This document shows positions 51,804 through 60,197 of a stretch of DNA of 64,000 nt, piece by piece. A program made the translations under genes and the position numbers. Positions within the stretch are counted from its first letter, which is position 1. Each line of letters starts with the position of its first letter. The notes beneath the pieces are model-generated. The model worked only from the letters and a program-made list of their open reading frames with translations. It searched no databases and was not told the DNA's origin. The stretch comes from Salinimicrobium sp. TH3 (GTDB lineage: Bacteria > Bacteroidota > Bacteroidia > Flavobacteriales > Flavobacteriaceae), in contig NZ_JAPONB010000009.1 of the NCBI RefSeq assembly GCF_026676115.1, forward strand, positions 62,001-126,000. The letters are read 5' to 3'.

Positions 51804-51834
51804 TACATTTGCCCGTTTTTAAACGGGTTTTTTT
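51804..51834 (+). promoter_or_regulatory. TAnnTTTG box abutting a terminator-like hairpin, ahead of the aminotransferase
   Basis: TACATTTG at 51804-51811 fits the -7 consensus (no TTG lies exactly 19 nt upstream). CCCGTTT (51812-51818) then pairs with AAACGGG (51821-51827), followed by seven T that run into the ATG at 51835. It looks like the terminator of the START-like gene with a promoter nested in it. Confidence 0.55.
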
Positions 51835-52680
51835 ATGACTAACATTAATGGACAATTGTTCGAAAAAGATGAGGCTTCCCTTTCAATTGCAAACCGCGGT
51901 TTTGCCTATGGTGATGCAGTTTTTGAAACTATAAGGGTGGTCAATGGGCGGATCATTTTCTGGGAAGATCACTACTTCAGGTTAATGGCTTCCATGCGAA
52001 TCATGAGAATGGAAATTCCGCTAACTTTTTCTCCGGAATTTCTGGAAGCCGAAATTCTGCAGATTGTTCGGGAAAATGACCTTTTTGACAGTCAGGCTCG
52101 CGTAAAGTTTATTGTTTCGCGCAAACCCGGAGGTTTGTATACGCCCGAAACTAATGAAATAGATTATTTAATTACTTCTGAAGCCCTTGCAGATGCTTTC
52201 TATTTGTTCAAGGATGATTTTTATGAAGTAGAACTCTTCAAAGATCATTATGTCACTGCAGGTCTGCTTTCAACCTTAAAGACCAATAACCGCGCAGTGA
52301 ATATACTTGCAGGAATTTATGCAAAGGAAAATGAATATCATAATTGTTTGTTGCTCAATGAACAAAAAAATGTGGTTGAAGCCTTTAATGGCAATCTTTT
52401 CCTGGTGGTAGATAATGTTATCAAGACTCCGCCTCTTAAAGATGGCTGCTTAAAAGGGATCACTCGTGGTAAGATATTAGAGATTGTTAAGAAAATGCCC
52501 GAATACAAAATAGAGGAGGCTTCTATCTCTCCTTTTGAATTACAAAAGGCAGACGAGATGTTCATTAGCAATGTAGTCATGGGAATACAGCCGGTAAAAA
52601 AATACCGGAAAAAAGAATACAAGTCAGAAGTTGCAAAAACACTGCTGGGCAGACTTAATACTTTGGCAAGGCTGAGTTAG
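51835..52680 (+). CDS. class IV pyridoxal-phosphate aminotransferase/lyase
   Basis: A 281-residue fold-type IV PLP enzyme. It opens with MTNINGQLFEKDEASLSIANRGFAYGDAVFETIRV, the standard class IV start; the PLP lysine lies in LKTNNRAVNILAG near residue 148, and the phosphate-binding end is LKDGCLKGITRGKI with ADEMFISNVVMGIQPV. It could be a branched-chain aminotransferase, D-amino-acid transaminase or 4-amino-4-deoxychorismate lyase (PabC); motifs seen do not separate these. Convergent with yqgE, overlapping by 4 nt. Confidence 0.87.
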   Translation: MTNINGQLFEKDEASLSIANRGFAYGDAVFETIRVVNGRIIFWEDHYFRLMASMRIMRMEIPLTFSPEFLEAEILQIVRENDLFDSQARVKFIVSRKPGGLYTPETNEIDYLITSEALADAFYLFKDDFYEVELFKDHYVTAGLLSTLKTNNRAVNILAGIYAKENEYHNCLLLNEQKNVVEAFNGNLFLVVDNVIKTPPLKDGCLKGITRGKILEIVKKMPEYKIEEASISPFELQKADEMFISNVVMGIQPVKKYRKKEYKSEVAKTLLGRLNTLARLS

Positions 52681-53237
52681 TTGTAAGAAGGATTTTCGGG
52701 AGCGTTTGACCAAATGACATAGTTGCCTCCCAATTGCATCATTTTATCTTTCCAGAAGGTTCTTGGTTTTCGGTTCAAAATGTCTTTGTGATCGTGATTT
52801 TCGGCCACTATCCAGGAGTGAGCGTGTAGTTCTTCATTAAGTTGATCAAATTCCCAACCCGAATATCCCAGGAAGAACTTGATCTCGTTTTCGCTTATGA
52901 GATCTTCTTTAATAAGTTCTTTAACAGCCTCAAAATTTCCACCCCAATAAATACCGCTGGCTATCTCAATACTATCTGGAATGAGATCGGGGATCTTATG
53001 AATGAAGTAAAGATTGTCCTGTTCCACAGGTCCTCCATTATAAACTTTAAAATTTTTAGATATGTCTGGCAGGAGATCTTTAAGAGTAAAATCAAGCTGC
53101 TTATTAAGAATAAACCCTACAGAGCCATTCTCGGTATGATCTGCGATGAGCACAACCGATCTGTTAAAGGAAAGATCCCCGGTGATGGCAGGCTCCGCAA
53201 TGAGAAGTAATCCTTTTGCAGGTTTAAGTGTAGTCAT
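52677..53237 (-). CDS. YqgE/AlgH family protein
   Basis: A 186-residue cytosolic protein: LKPAKGLLLIAEPAITGDLSFNRSVVLIADHTENGSVGFILNK is the family opening, with YNGGPVEQDNLYFIHKIPD and FLGYSGWEFDQLNEELHAHSWIV after it. This is DUF179. Its molecular role remains unclear. Its stop overlaps the convergent aminotransferase stop. Confidence 0.9.
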   Translation of the reverse strand: MTTLKPAKGLLLIAEPAITGDLSFNRSVVLIADHTENGSVGFILNKQLDFTLKDLLPDISKNFKVYNGGPVEQDNLYFIHKIPDLIPDSIEIASGIYWGGNFEAVKELIKEDLISENEIKFFLGYSGWEFDQLNEELHAHSWIVAENHDHKDILNRKPRTFWKDKMMQLGGNYVIWSNAPENPSYN

Positions 53238-53315
53238 TCGTCAATAGTTTCTCCAATCTATTAATTAAATTTATAAAAATAATGTACAGCTTCAAATGAA
53301 GGGGTAAAATATTTA

Positions 53316-53345
53316 ACAAAAAAACTCTCCCAAAAGGGAGAGTTT
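53316..53345 (-). terminator. intrinsic terminator of the HU gene
   Basis: AAACTCTCCC (53322-53331) and GGGAGAGTTT (53336-53345) with loop AAAA; on the minus strand a T run follows. 26 nt after the HU stop. Confidence 0.88.
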
Positions 53346-53370
53346 AATATTTTGTTAGCATTTGTGAGTA

Positions 53371-53643
53371 TTAGTTCACAGCTTTCTGAAGATCTGCACC
53401 AGCTTTAAATTTTACAACATTCTTAGCTCCAATCTTAATAGTTTTTCCTGTTTGTGGATTTCTTCCTTCTCTTGCAGCTCTTTTTGAAACTGACCAGGAT
53501 CCGAATCCTACTAGAGAAACGCGATCTCCTTTCTTAAGTGACTTTTCAACATTTTCAAGAAAAGACTCAAGAGCTTTTTTTGCAGCTGCTTTGGAAATTC
53601 CGGCGTTTTCAGCCATTGCATCGATTAAATCTGTTTTGTTCAT
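53371..53643 (-). CDS. HU-type DNA-binding protein
   Basis: A 90-residue histone-like protein: MNKTDLIDAMAENAGISKAAAKKALE, then GDRVSLVGFGSWSVSKRAAREGRNPQTGKTIKI and the DNA-arm end KFKAGADLQKAVN. This is the standard HU fold, a dimer that bends DNA. The start is the ATG giving MNKTD; a longer frame adds 11 unconserved residues. It lies 184 nt before fmt and has its own terminator. Confidence 0.95.
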   Translation of the reverse strand: MNKTDLIDAMAENAGISKAAAKKALESFLENVEKSLKKGDRVSLVGFGSWSVSKRAAREGRNPQTGKTIKIGAKNVVKFKAGADLQKAVN

Positions 53644-53826
53644 AATTTGAGTTTTTAATAGTTGTTGGTTAAACATTTAATAATTTGCTCTACAAATTTA
53701 TATGGAAAACTTTCCCATGCAAGTAATATCAAGGGAAAAGCCGCATATTGTTAATAACTTCGGTAAATTGTTAATAACCTTTGTTGATTTTTTCGAAAAT
53801 ACGCCAATATCAGCATTCATAAGGCC

Positions 53827-54780
53827 TCAGACAACTTTGGCATTGGAATAAAATTCATAGCCGTTCAAAAGATCTTTTACCGCCATTTTTTTCTTTCCCG
53901 GAAGCTGGATTTCCTGCAGGACCAAAAAACCATTTTTAACTGCCACTTTAACCTTTTTATCCTCCTGCAACAATTTGCCTACAGGGTAATGATGTTCTGC
54001 CGGTTCGAGCTCGCTTTTGTATATCTTAAGCATTACTTCCTCATTTCCATTGAAGAGCGTTGTCCAGGCAGTAGGATAGGGGCTAAGGCCACGAATATGG
54101 TTGAAGATGGTCTCCAGAGGTTGCTCCCAGTCAATTCTAGTGTTCTCGCGTGTAAGCTTTAAAGCCGGTTTTAAATCTGATTGTACAATGTCTTTTTGTG
54201 AGGTAGTATTCACCGGCCCCTTCTGTAGTGCCTCAAGGGTTTTAATAATAAGTGCGGCACCAGTCTCCATTAGCTTATCATGCAACTCCCCGGCACTCTC
54301 CTTTGGTTCTATTGCTACTTTTTCCTGCATGATCATTTCGCCGGTGTCGATCTTCTCATCTATAAAGAAAGTGGAAACACCTGTTTCATTTTCCCCATTA
54401 ATGATAGCCCAGTTTATAGGTGCTGCTCCGCGATATTGAGGTAGTAAGGAAGCGTGTAAATTGAACGTGCCATATTCCGGCATTTTCCATACTGCTTCGG
54501 GCAACATTCTAAAGGCAACTACCACCTGCAGGTTCGCTTCAAGAGCTTTTAACTCTTCCAGGAATGCTTCAGCCTTCAGATTGACCGGTTGCAATATCTT
54601 AAGGTTTTGCTCTTTTGCATAGGTTTTAACCGCAGATTCCTGAAGTTTTCTTCCTCTTCCGGCAGGCCTGTCGGGGGCAGTGATGACTCCCACTACATTA
54701 AATCCTGCTTCCACTATGGCTTTAAGGGAATACACGGCAAATTCGGGCGTACCCATAAAGACAATTCTCAAGTCTCTCAT
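53827..54780 (-). CDS. fmt: methionyl-tRNA formyltransferase
   Basis: A 317-residue enzyme adding a formyl group from 10-formyl-THF to initiator Met-tRNA. MRDLRIVFMGTPEFAVYSLKAI, the FNLHASLLPQYRGAAPINWAI active-site block (Asn, His and the SLLPxYRG loop), STFFIDEKIDTGEMI, and a C-terminal tRNA-binding domain are all present. The ATG overlaps the recQ stop in an ATGA, so the two genes are translationally coupled. Confidence 0.96.
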   Translation of the reverse strand: MRDLRIVFMGTPEFAVYSLKAIVEAGFNVVGVITAPDRPAGRGRKLQESAVKTYAKEQNLKILQPVNLKAEAFLEELKALEANLQVVVAFRMLPEAVWKMPEYGTFNLHASLLPQYRGAAPINWAIINGENETGVSTFFIDEKIDTGEMIMQEKVAIEPKESAGELHDKLMETGAALIIKTLEALQKGPVNTTSQKDIVQSDLKPALKLTRENTRIDWEQPLETIFNHIRGLSPYPTAWTTLFNGNEEVMLKIYKSELEPAEHHYPVGKLLQEDKKVKVAVKNGFLVLQEIQLPGKKKMAVKDLLNGYEFYSNAKVV

Positions 54781-56681
54781 AAATGTTTTAATTTATATTT
54801 ATTGGTAGTTGTTGTAGCCAGGGCTCCTTTCTCTACCAGTATTTCCAGTACCTTAATCATATGATCTTCGGGGAAAGGCAATCTTTGTGTCATTTCGCGG
54901 GAAGAATACTCCCGCTCTTCCAGCAGACCTATTATTGCAAAATAGATCTTTTTCATTTCTTCCCTTGTCAGTTTGGTAGTTGTAGGCTCACAAACTGAAC
55001 AAATTCCGCAGGGCTCTGTTTCTTTCTCCCCAAAATAATGTAATAGCTGTTGGCTTTTGCACTGCCTGTCATTAGTTACATAAGAAAGCACCTGCGATAT
55101 CTTTTCTTTCTTCGTTTTCTCCTGCAGTTTGATGTACGGCGTCAAAGGATTTATGGTAATATCATCTTCCCGGGGCACCAAAAATGTGATTTTGGTATCA
55201 TGTTGATGATGCTCAAATTCAACAATACCTTCTTTATGAAGTTGTTGTAACAATTTCACTGTCTCTTGTGAAGAAGTGCCGGCTTTACCTGCAATGAATT
55301 CCAAATTTAAATCCACCATATTGTCAAACGCCCCGCCATAGGTTCGTAAAATGGCTTTTACTACAGGATCGGATTGAGGATTTCCCTCTAAATACCAGGT
55401 CACTTTTTTTCCTGAAATTAAAAACTGGATTCGGGTTTTCTTCTGAAATTGCTCAGAGAGGGACAGTACACTTACCCTGTCCAGCAGAAGCATAGCATTA
55501 TATGCAAGTAAAGTATTTAGCTCATATTTTAGACAGAACTGGTAGAAGTTGAAGTAATGCTCTTCGCCTTCACCCTCGCCATAAGCGATCCTGAAATAGG
55601 AATTCAGCTTTTTGTAAACCAGTCTTACAATATCCACTCCGGGAAGTGTGGCCAGAAATTGATTTTTTAAGAGCGGAATATCACTTTTGTTTGTGAGGAT
55701 CACTGCTTTTGCAGGTTTCCCATCCCGTCCCGCTCTCCCGGCCTCCTGGAAGTAACTCTCGAGGCTTTCGGGCAGGTTCATATGGATCACTGTTCGCACA
55801 CCTGCTTTGTCAATCCCCATTCCAAAGGCGCTGGTGGCAACCATTACCCGTTTTTCATCTTTAAGCCATTTTTGCAGCCTTGAAGATTTTTCAGTTTTTT
55901 GGAGTCCCCCGTGAAAAGAGGTGGCAGAAATGCCTTTTTTGACAAGAAATTGTTCCAGTTCAATGGTAGCTTTCCTCGTGCGAACATAGATTATGGCTGC
56001 TTCATCATGTTCTTTAAGCAATTGCTCGAGATAGTAATTCTTGTCTTCTGCTTCCCGAACCATGTACGCCAGATTTTCCCTTAGAAAGGACTTCTGAAGG
56101 ATTTTCACATCCTTAAGTTCCAGTTGTTGGGCGATATCTTTCACCACTGGTAGGGTTGCCGTTGCTGTAAGTCCAACCATATTAACTTCGGGTTTTAACT
56201 CCCGAAGAATGGCGATATTTCTATAAGCAGGCCTAAAGTCGTGGCCCCATTGAGAAATACAATGGGCTTCATCTATGGCAATTAGATTCACCTGCATTTG
56301 TTTGATGCGTTCCTGCACCAGCTCCTGTTGTAATCTTTCGGGGGAGAGGTAGAGAAACTTGTAATTTCCATAGATGCAATTATCTAGCATGGTATCAACC
56401 TCCTTAAAGGCAATTCCGCCGGTAAGTGCCATGGCTTTTATGTTCTTTGCCTGTAGCGCTTTAACCTGGTCTTCCATTAAGGCCACAAGGGGAGAAATTA
56501 CAATACAAATACCCGGTTTAATAAGCGCCGGAACCTGGAAGCACAGAGATTTTCCACCACCGGTGGGCAGCAGCGCGATCACATCGCGGTTTTCCAGTAA
56601 TTCTACAATTATATCCTTCTGTAAAGGTCTGAAAGAATCAAAGCCCCAGTATTGCTTTAATATTTCTTCGGGCTTATCCAA
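54777..56681 (-). CDS. RecQ-type DNA helicase with C-terminal zinc domain
   Basis: A 634-residue superfamily 2 helicase: LPTGGGKSLCFQVPAL (Walker A), IDEAHCISQWGHDFRP (DEAH), GLTATATLPV, HGGLQKTEKS, TSAFGMGIDKAGVR and QEAGRAGRDG, in normal order. Zinc ligands come late, in RQCKSQQLLHYF and CGICSVC near residues 545-575, followed by a winged-helix-like end; there is no HRDC domain. This is the shorter Bacteroidota RecQ form. The start used is the TTG giving LDKPEEILKQYWG, which overlaps the ATPase gene stop by 8 nt. Confidence 0.88.
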   Translation of the reverse strand: MDKPEEILKQYWGFDSFRPLQKDIIVELLENRDVIALLPTGGGKSLCFQVPALIKPGICIVISPLVALMEDQVKALQAKNIKAMALTGGIAFKEVDTMLDNCIYGNYKFLYLSPERLQQELVQERIKQMQVNLIAIDEAHCISQWGHDFRPAYRNIAILRELKPEVNMVGLTATATLPVVKDIAQQLELKDVKILQKSFLRENLAYMVREAEDKNYYLEQLLKEHDEAAIIYVRTRKATIELEQFLVKKGISATSFHGGLQKTEKSSRLQKWLKDEKRVMVATSAFGMGIDKAGVRTVIHMNLPESLESYFQEAGRAGRDGKPAKAVILTNKSDIPLLKNQFLATLPGVDIVRLVYKKLNSYFRIAYGEGEGEEHYFNFYQFCLKYELNTLLAYNAMLLLDRVSVLSLSEQFQKKTRIQFLISGKKVTWYLEGNPQSDPVVKAILRTYGGAFDNMVDLNLEFIAGKAGTSSQETVKLLQQLHKEGIVEFEHHQHDTKITFLVPREDDITINPLTPYIKLQEKTKKEKISQVLSYVTNDRQCKSQQLLHYFGEKETEPCGICSVCEPTTTKLTREEMKKIYFAIIGLLEEREYSSREMTQRLPFPEDHMIKVLEILVEKGALATTTTNKYKLKHL

Positions 56682-57210
56682 GATGTTCCAGGATAAAGGA
56701 AGTTCGCTCGGCAATGGTGCCCTCGGGGACTTCTACAGCTTCATAGCCATGGTAGGCATAGCTGCGGGCGAGTTCATCGTGTATCTCTACAGCCTGTTCG
56801 TAGGTTTCGTAGCGTTCGTTGTCTTCTGTATAGATCTTTTTCCAGGGAGGTAATATAAAAACCTGATCGTATAAATATTCCTGACATACGCGGTTAAAAA
56901 CGGGAGGATATTCATTGCCAAAGTAATTCATGTAAGCGACCACATCGGGTACGCCGCGATCCAGAAAAACCATATCGGCCTTCATGTCATGGGCGTCCTT
57001 GAACTGTTTGATCCTGCCTTCCAGTAGCATTTCACTAAAGAGCAAAGGGTCTTTAAGAAATAATTGATCAATTCCTTTTTTTTGAGCCTGTCTTATTATT
57101 TCCCTTGAAACTTCATGGAAACAAAAGTGACCATGATCTTCAAGAGCTTCTATGACAGATGTCTTTCCTGTACCGGGGCCGCCGGTTATTACAATCTTTC
57201 TGGTATTCAC
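56674..57210 (-). CDS. AAA_28-type P-loop ATPase/kinase-like protein
   Basis: A 178-residue nucleotide-binding protein: Walker A GGPGTGKTS near residue 9, Walker B-like MVFLDRGVPDVVAYMNYFG near 85 and HYSY-type helices toward the end. This is the NadR/Ttd14-like AAA_28 family; a kinase or NTPase activity is likely, the substrate unknown. I use the GTG start giving MNTRKIVITGGPGTGKTS. It leads the ATPase-recQ-fmt series, and the downstream recQ start overlaps its stop. Confidence 0.8.
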   Translation of the reverse strand: MNTRKIVITGGPGTGKTSVIEALEDHGHFCFHEVSREIIRQAQKKGIDQLFLKDPLLFSEMLLEGRIKQFKDAHDMKADMVFLDRGVPDVVAYMNYFGNEYPPVFNRVCQEYLYDQVFILPPWKKIYTEDNERYETYEQAVEIHDELARSYAYHGYEAVEVPEGTIAERTSFILEHLG

Positions 57211-57292
57211 CCGGCAAATTTCGCGATTTGCAATCAATTTAAAAAATAGATTCTAAAATGTATCTTTGCATCAATCATGAAGTAAGATCATT

Positions 57293-57586
57293 ATGAGCGA
57301 AGCTAAAGATCCTGAAGAATTTTATAAAAAATTGAAGTCACAATTACTGGATACCGCCACCTGGCCGTCCATTTATTTATACAAGTTCATTGTCCCTACA
57401 GAACCGGAAAAAATTACGGGCATTGAAGAAATATTTGATAACATGGGTGCTGTGATTAACACCAAGCAATCCAAAAAAGGCAGTTATACCAGTGTTTCTG
57501 TTAATGTGAAAATGCATGATCCAGATGCGGTGATCGCCAAATACAAGGAAGTAGGACAAAAAATAGAAGGAGTGATCTCCCTGTAA
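57293..57586 (+). CDS. DUF493 family protein
   Basis: A 97-residue protein of the YbeD-like DUF493 family: TWPSIYLYKFIVPTEPEKITGIEEIF, KQSKKGSYTSVSVNVKMHDPDAVIAKYKEV and an end strand IEGVISL, an ACT-like ferredoxin fold. The function of the family is unknown. A TATCTTTG box at 57261-57268 with CA after it lies 25 nt ahead of the start, in the divergent spacer with the ATPase gene. Confidence 0.87.
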   Translation: MSEAKDPEEFYKKLKSQLLDTATWPSIYLYKFIVPTEPEKITGIEEIFDNMGAVINTKQSKKGSYTSVSVNVKMHDPDAVIAKYKEVGQKIEGVISL

Positions 57587-57689
57587 ATAATTGCAGGATA
57601 ATTTGATAGAGCACCTTTTTTCCTGAATAATTTTTTTAATTTGCAGTCGATAAACTTCTGCAGTATATTATCACCTAATATTATTCATT

Positions 57690-58331
57690 TTGACAAACGA
57701 ATTAGAATATAACTCCGAAAGGAGTAAACTCATCATTCCCGAATATGGAAGACATATTCAAAAGATGGTTGAACACGCTGTTGAGATCAAGGACGATGAA
57801 GAGCGTAATAAAGTAGCCAGAGCAATTATTGCTGTAATGGGAAATCTTAACCCGCACCTGCGTGACGTACCCGATTTTCAACATATGCTTTGGGATCAAT
57901 TATTCATTATAAGTGATTTTAAACTGGATGTAGAAAGCCCTTTTCCAAAACCATCCAGGGAAATGTTGGCAGAAAGGCCCGAGAGAATGCCTTATCCTCA
58001 AAACTTTCCGAAGTATCGTTTCTATGGAAACAATATCAAAAGGATGATCGATGAAGCGAACAAGTTTGAAGAAGGTCCCGAGAAGGAAGGCCTTGTGTTC
58101 ACCATCGCAAATCACATGAAGAAGTCTTACTTGAGCTGGAACAAGGATTCTGTAGATGACAAAGTGATCTTTGAACATTTAAGGGAGCTAAGTGACGGTA
58201 AGATCAATCTAAAAAATACCGAAGAGGACCTTAGCGAAGCCTCAGAACTTTTGAGAAGCAACAAGAAATTTGCCTCGAAAAAACCGGTTAAAAAAACACA
58301 CAACAGAGCGCGCAGCCGCAAACGTCATTAA
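57690..58331 (+). CDS. DUF4290 family protein
   Basis: A 213-residue acidic then basic protein starting at TTG (TNELEYNSERSKLIIPEYGRHIQKMVEHAVEI). The DUF4290 body ends near 185, and the C-terminal tail from about 190 (FASKKPVKKTHNRARSRKRH) is very basic. Function unknown; commonly just upstream of murA in flavobacteria, as here, with a 15-nt gap, so probably one operon. Confidence 0.88.
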   Translation: MTNELEYNSERSKLIIPEYGRHIQKMVEHAVEIKDDEERNKVARAIIAVMGNLNPHLRDVPDFQHMLWDQLFIISDFKLDVESPFPKPSREMLAERPERMPYPQNFPKYRFYGNNIKRMIDEANKFEEGPEKEGLVFTIANHMKKSYLSWNKDSVDDKVIFEHLRELSDGKINLKNTEEDLSEASELLRSNKKFASKKPVKKTHNRARSRKRH

Positions 58332-58346
58332 AATTCTATTTTTTTT

Positions 58347-59660
58347 ATGGGAACTTTTCAAATTGAAGGAGGTCATGCTCTAAAAGGGGAAATTCAACCC
58401 CAGGGAGCAAAGAACGAGGCTCTGCAAATACTTTGCGCCGTACTCTTAACTCCCGAAAAAGTTACAATACATAATATTCCAGACATTCTGGATGTTAATA
58501 AACTCATTCACCTGCTTAAACAACTTGGCGTAAAGGTTGAAAAGCTGAAGAAAGGCACCTATACTTTCCAGGCAGATCAACTGGACCTGAATTATCTTAA
58601 AAGCGAAAAATTTAAGGAAGAGGGAAGTGGACTAAGAGGATCTATAATGATCGTGGGTCCTATGTTGGCAAGATTTGGACACGGTTACATCCCGCGTCCA
58701 GGGGGAGATAAAATTGGTCGTAGAAGACTTGATACACATTTTGAAGGGTTTATCAAACTGGGTGCCGACTTCCGCTACAATAAGGAAGAACGCTTTTATG
58801 GAGTAGAAGCACCAAATGGTTTAAAGGGAACTTATATGTTGCTTGAAGAAGCCTCGGTAACCGGAACAGCTAATATTGTGATGGCTGCTGTGCTGGCAAA
58901 GGGGCACACTACAATCTATAATGCAGCCTGTGAACCATACCTTCAACAACTTTGTAACATGCTTAACCGCATGGGAGCGAAAATCTCTGGCGTAGGATCA
59001 AACCTCCTGGAAATTGAAGGAGTGGAATCTTTAAGTGGTTGTACCCATACCATTTTACCAGATATGGTTGAGATTGGCTCATGGATTGGACTTGCTGCAA
59101 TGACCAAAAGTGAGATCACTATTAAGAATGTCGGCTGGGAACACCTGGGTCTTATTCCGGCAACGTTTAAGAAGCTGGGGATACAACTGGAGCAAAGAGG
59201 CGAGGATATTTACATTCCCGCTCATACCGATGGTTACGAGGTGCAAAGTTTTATTGATGGATCGATCATGAGTATAAGTGATGCTCCATGGCCGGGATTC
59301 ACTCCAGATCTTTTGAGTATTATACTGGTTGTAGCTACCCAGGCCAAGGGGGATGTTCTTATTCATCAAAAGATGTTTGAAAGCCGTCTTTTCTTTGTGG
59401 ATAAACTAATTGATATGGGAGCAAAAATTATCCTTTGCGATCCGCACCGGGCTACAGTGATCGGGCACGACTTTAAATCTCAGTTAAAAGCAACTACTAT
59501 GGTTTCTCCTGATATTAGAGCCGGAATCTCCCTGCTAATTGCAGCACTCTCTGCGAAGGGAACTTCGGTAATTCATAATATAGAGCAAATTGACAGGGGT
59601 TATGAAAATATTGACGAGCGTTTGCAGGCAATTGGAGCCAGGATCAAGCGAATAGCTTAA
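58347..59660 (+). CDS. murA: UDP-N-acetylglucosamine 1-carboxyvinyltransferase with Asp in place of catalytic Cys
   Basis: A 437-residue enzyme making the first committed precursor of peptidoglycan from UDP-GlcNAc and PEP. The inverse alpha/beta barrel motifs GGHALKGEIQPQGAKNEAL, SGLRGSIMIVGPMLARFG and EIDRGYENIDERLQAIGA are present. The residue that is Cys115 in E. coli MurA, attacked by fosfomycin, is Asp121 here, in PGGDKIGRRR (codon at 58707-58709). Asp variants are known from Mycobacterium tuberculosis and Chlamydia to be active and fosfomycin insensitive, so the same is predicted. Confidence 0.96.
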   Translation: MGTFQIEGGHALKGEIQPQGAKNEALQILCAVLLTPEKVTIHNIPDILDVNKLIHLLKQLGVKVEKLKKGTYTFQADQLDLNYLKSEKFKEEGSGLRGSIMIVGPMLARFGHGYIPRPGGDKIGRRRLDTHFEGFIKLGADFRYNKEERFYGVEAPNGLKGTYMLLEEASVTGTANIVMAAVLAKGHTTIYNAACEPYLQQLCNMLNRMGAKISGVGSNLLEIEGVESLSGCTHTILPDMVEIGSWIGLAAMTKSEITIKNVGWEHLGLIPATFKKLGIQLEQRGEDIYIPAHTDGYEVQSFIDGSIMSISDAPWPGFTPDLLSIILVVATQAKGDVLIHQKMFESRLFFVDKLIDMGAKIILCDPHRATVIGHDFKSQLKATTMVSPDIRAGISLLIAALSAKGTSVIHNIEQIDRGYENIDERLQAIGARIKRIA

Positions 59661-59667
59661 CTGAGAA

Positions 59668-59695
59668 TCAAGAGCCAAGAGTCAAGAGCCAAGAC
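59668..59695 (+). repeat. 14-bp tandem repeat after murA
   Basis: TCAAGAGCCAAGAG followed by TCAAGAGCCAAGAC, one base different, in the spacer between the murA stop and its terminator. Confidence 0.75.
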
Positions 59696-59709
59696 TGTGA
59701 ACTTTTCAA

Positions 59710-59751
59710 AAAAAAGGCTGCCGGAAAATTCATTTTCCGGCAGCCTTTTTT
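59710..59751. terminator. bidirectional terminator between murA and the hibernation factor
   Basis: A perfect 20-bp stem (arms 59710-59729 and 59732-59751, G+C core GGCTGCCGG) with A and T outer runs, so it works on both strands of the convergent pair. Confidence 0.9.
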
Positions 59752-59784
59752 AATTAACAATTATTCCTTAAACCTTAACCCTTG

Positions 59785-60084
59785 TTAGTGGCTTTGCATT
59801 TCAGCTTTACGTTTCTTCAGCTGCTTTTCAAGGTCTTTCACAGTTTCTGCTGCGGCGGCTTCAAAGCTGTCGGAGTTTGAGGAGGCGTGGATCTTTGGGC
59901 CCGGAAGGCTTAATTCGATCGCACAAACTTTCCCGTTTCCATTAGTAGATTTCTCTTCCTTGAACATTACATCTGCAGAGATGATCCAGTCGTATTTATT
60001 CTCAAGTTTATCAAGTTTCCTTTGAACAAGTTGTTCAGCTGAAATTTTAGTGTCGGTGTGTACAAATTGAATGTTAGTCTTCAT
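59785..60084 (-). CDS. HPF/RaiA-type ribosome hibernation factor
   Basis: A 99-residue protein: NIQFVHTDTKISAEQLVQRKLDKLENKYDWI, then DVMFKEEKSTNGNGKVCAIELSLPGPKIHASS and ETVKDLEKQLKKRKAEM. This is the short HPF/YfiA type (PF02482), binding the 30S decoding centre at stationary phase. No long C-terminal dimerisation domain is present. Single gene ending in the shared terminator. Confidence 0.92.
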   Translation of the reverse strand: MKTNIQFVHTDTKISAEQLVQRKLDKLENKYDWIISADVMFKEEKSTNGNGKVCAIELSLPGPKIHASSNSDSFEAAAAETVKDLEKQLKKRKAEMQSH

Positions 60085-60197
60085 ATTGCTTCTTTTTTTG
60101 CTTAAAATATTAATTCCAAGATACCAAAATCACTTCGGAAAATCTTGGGTTTATAAAAAATATAACGTTCCTAAAATGGCATATCAGGGAGCTGCTG

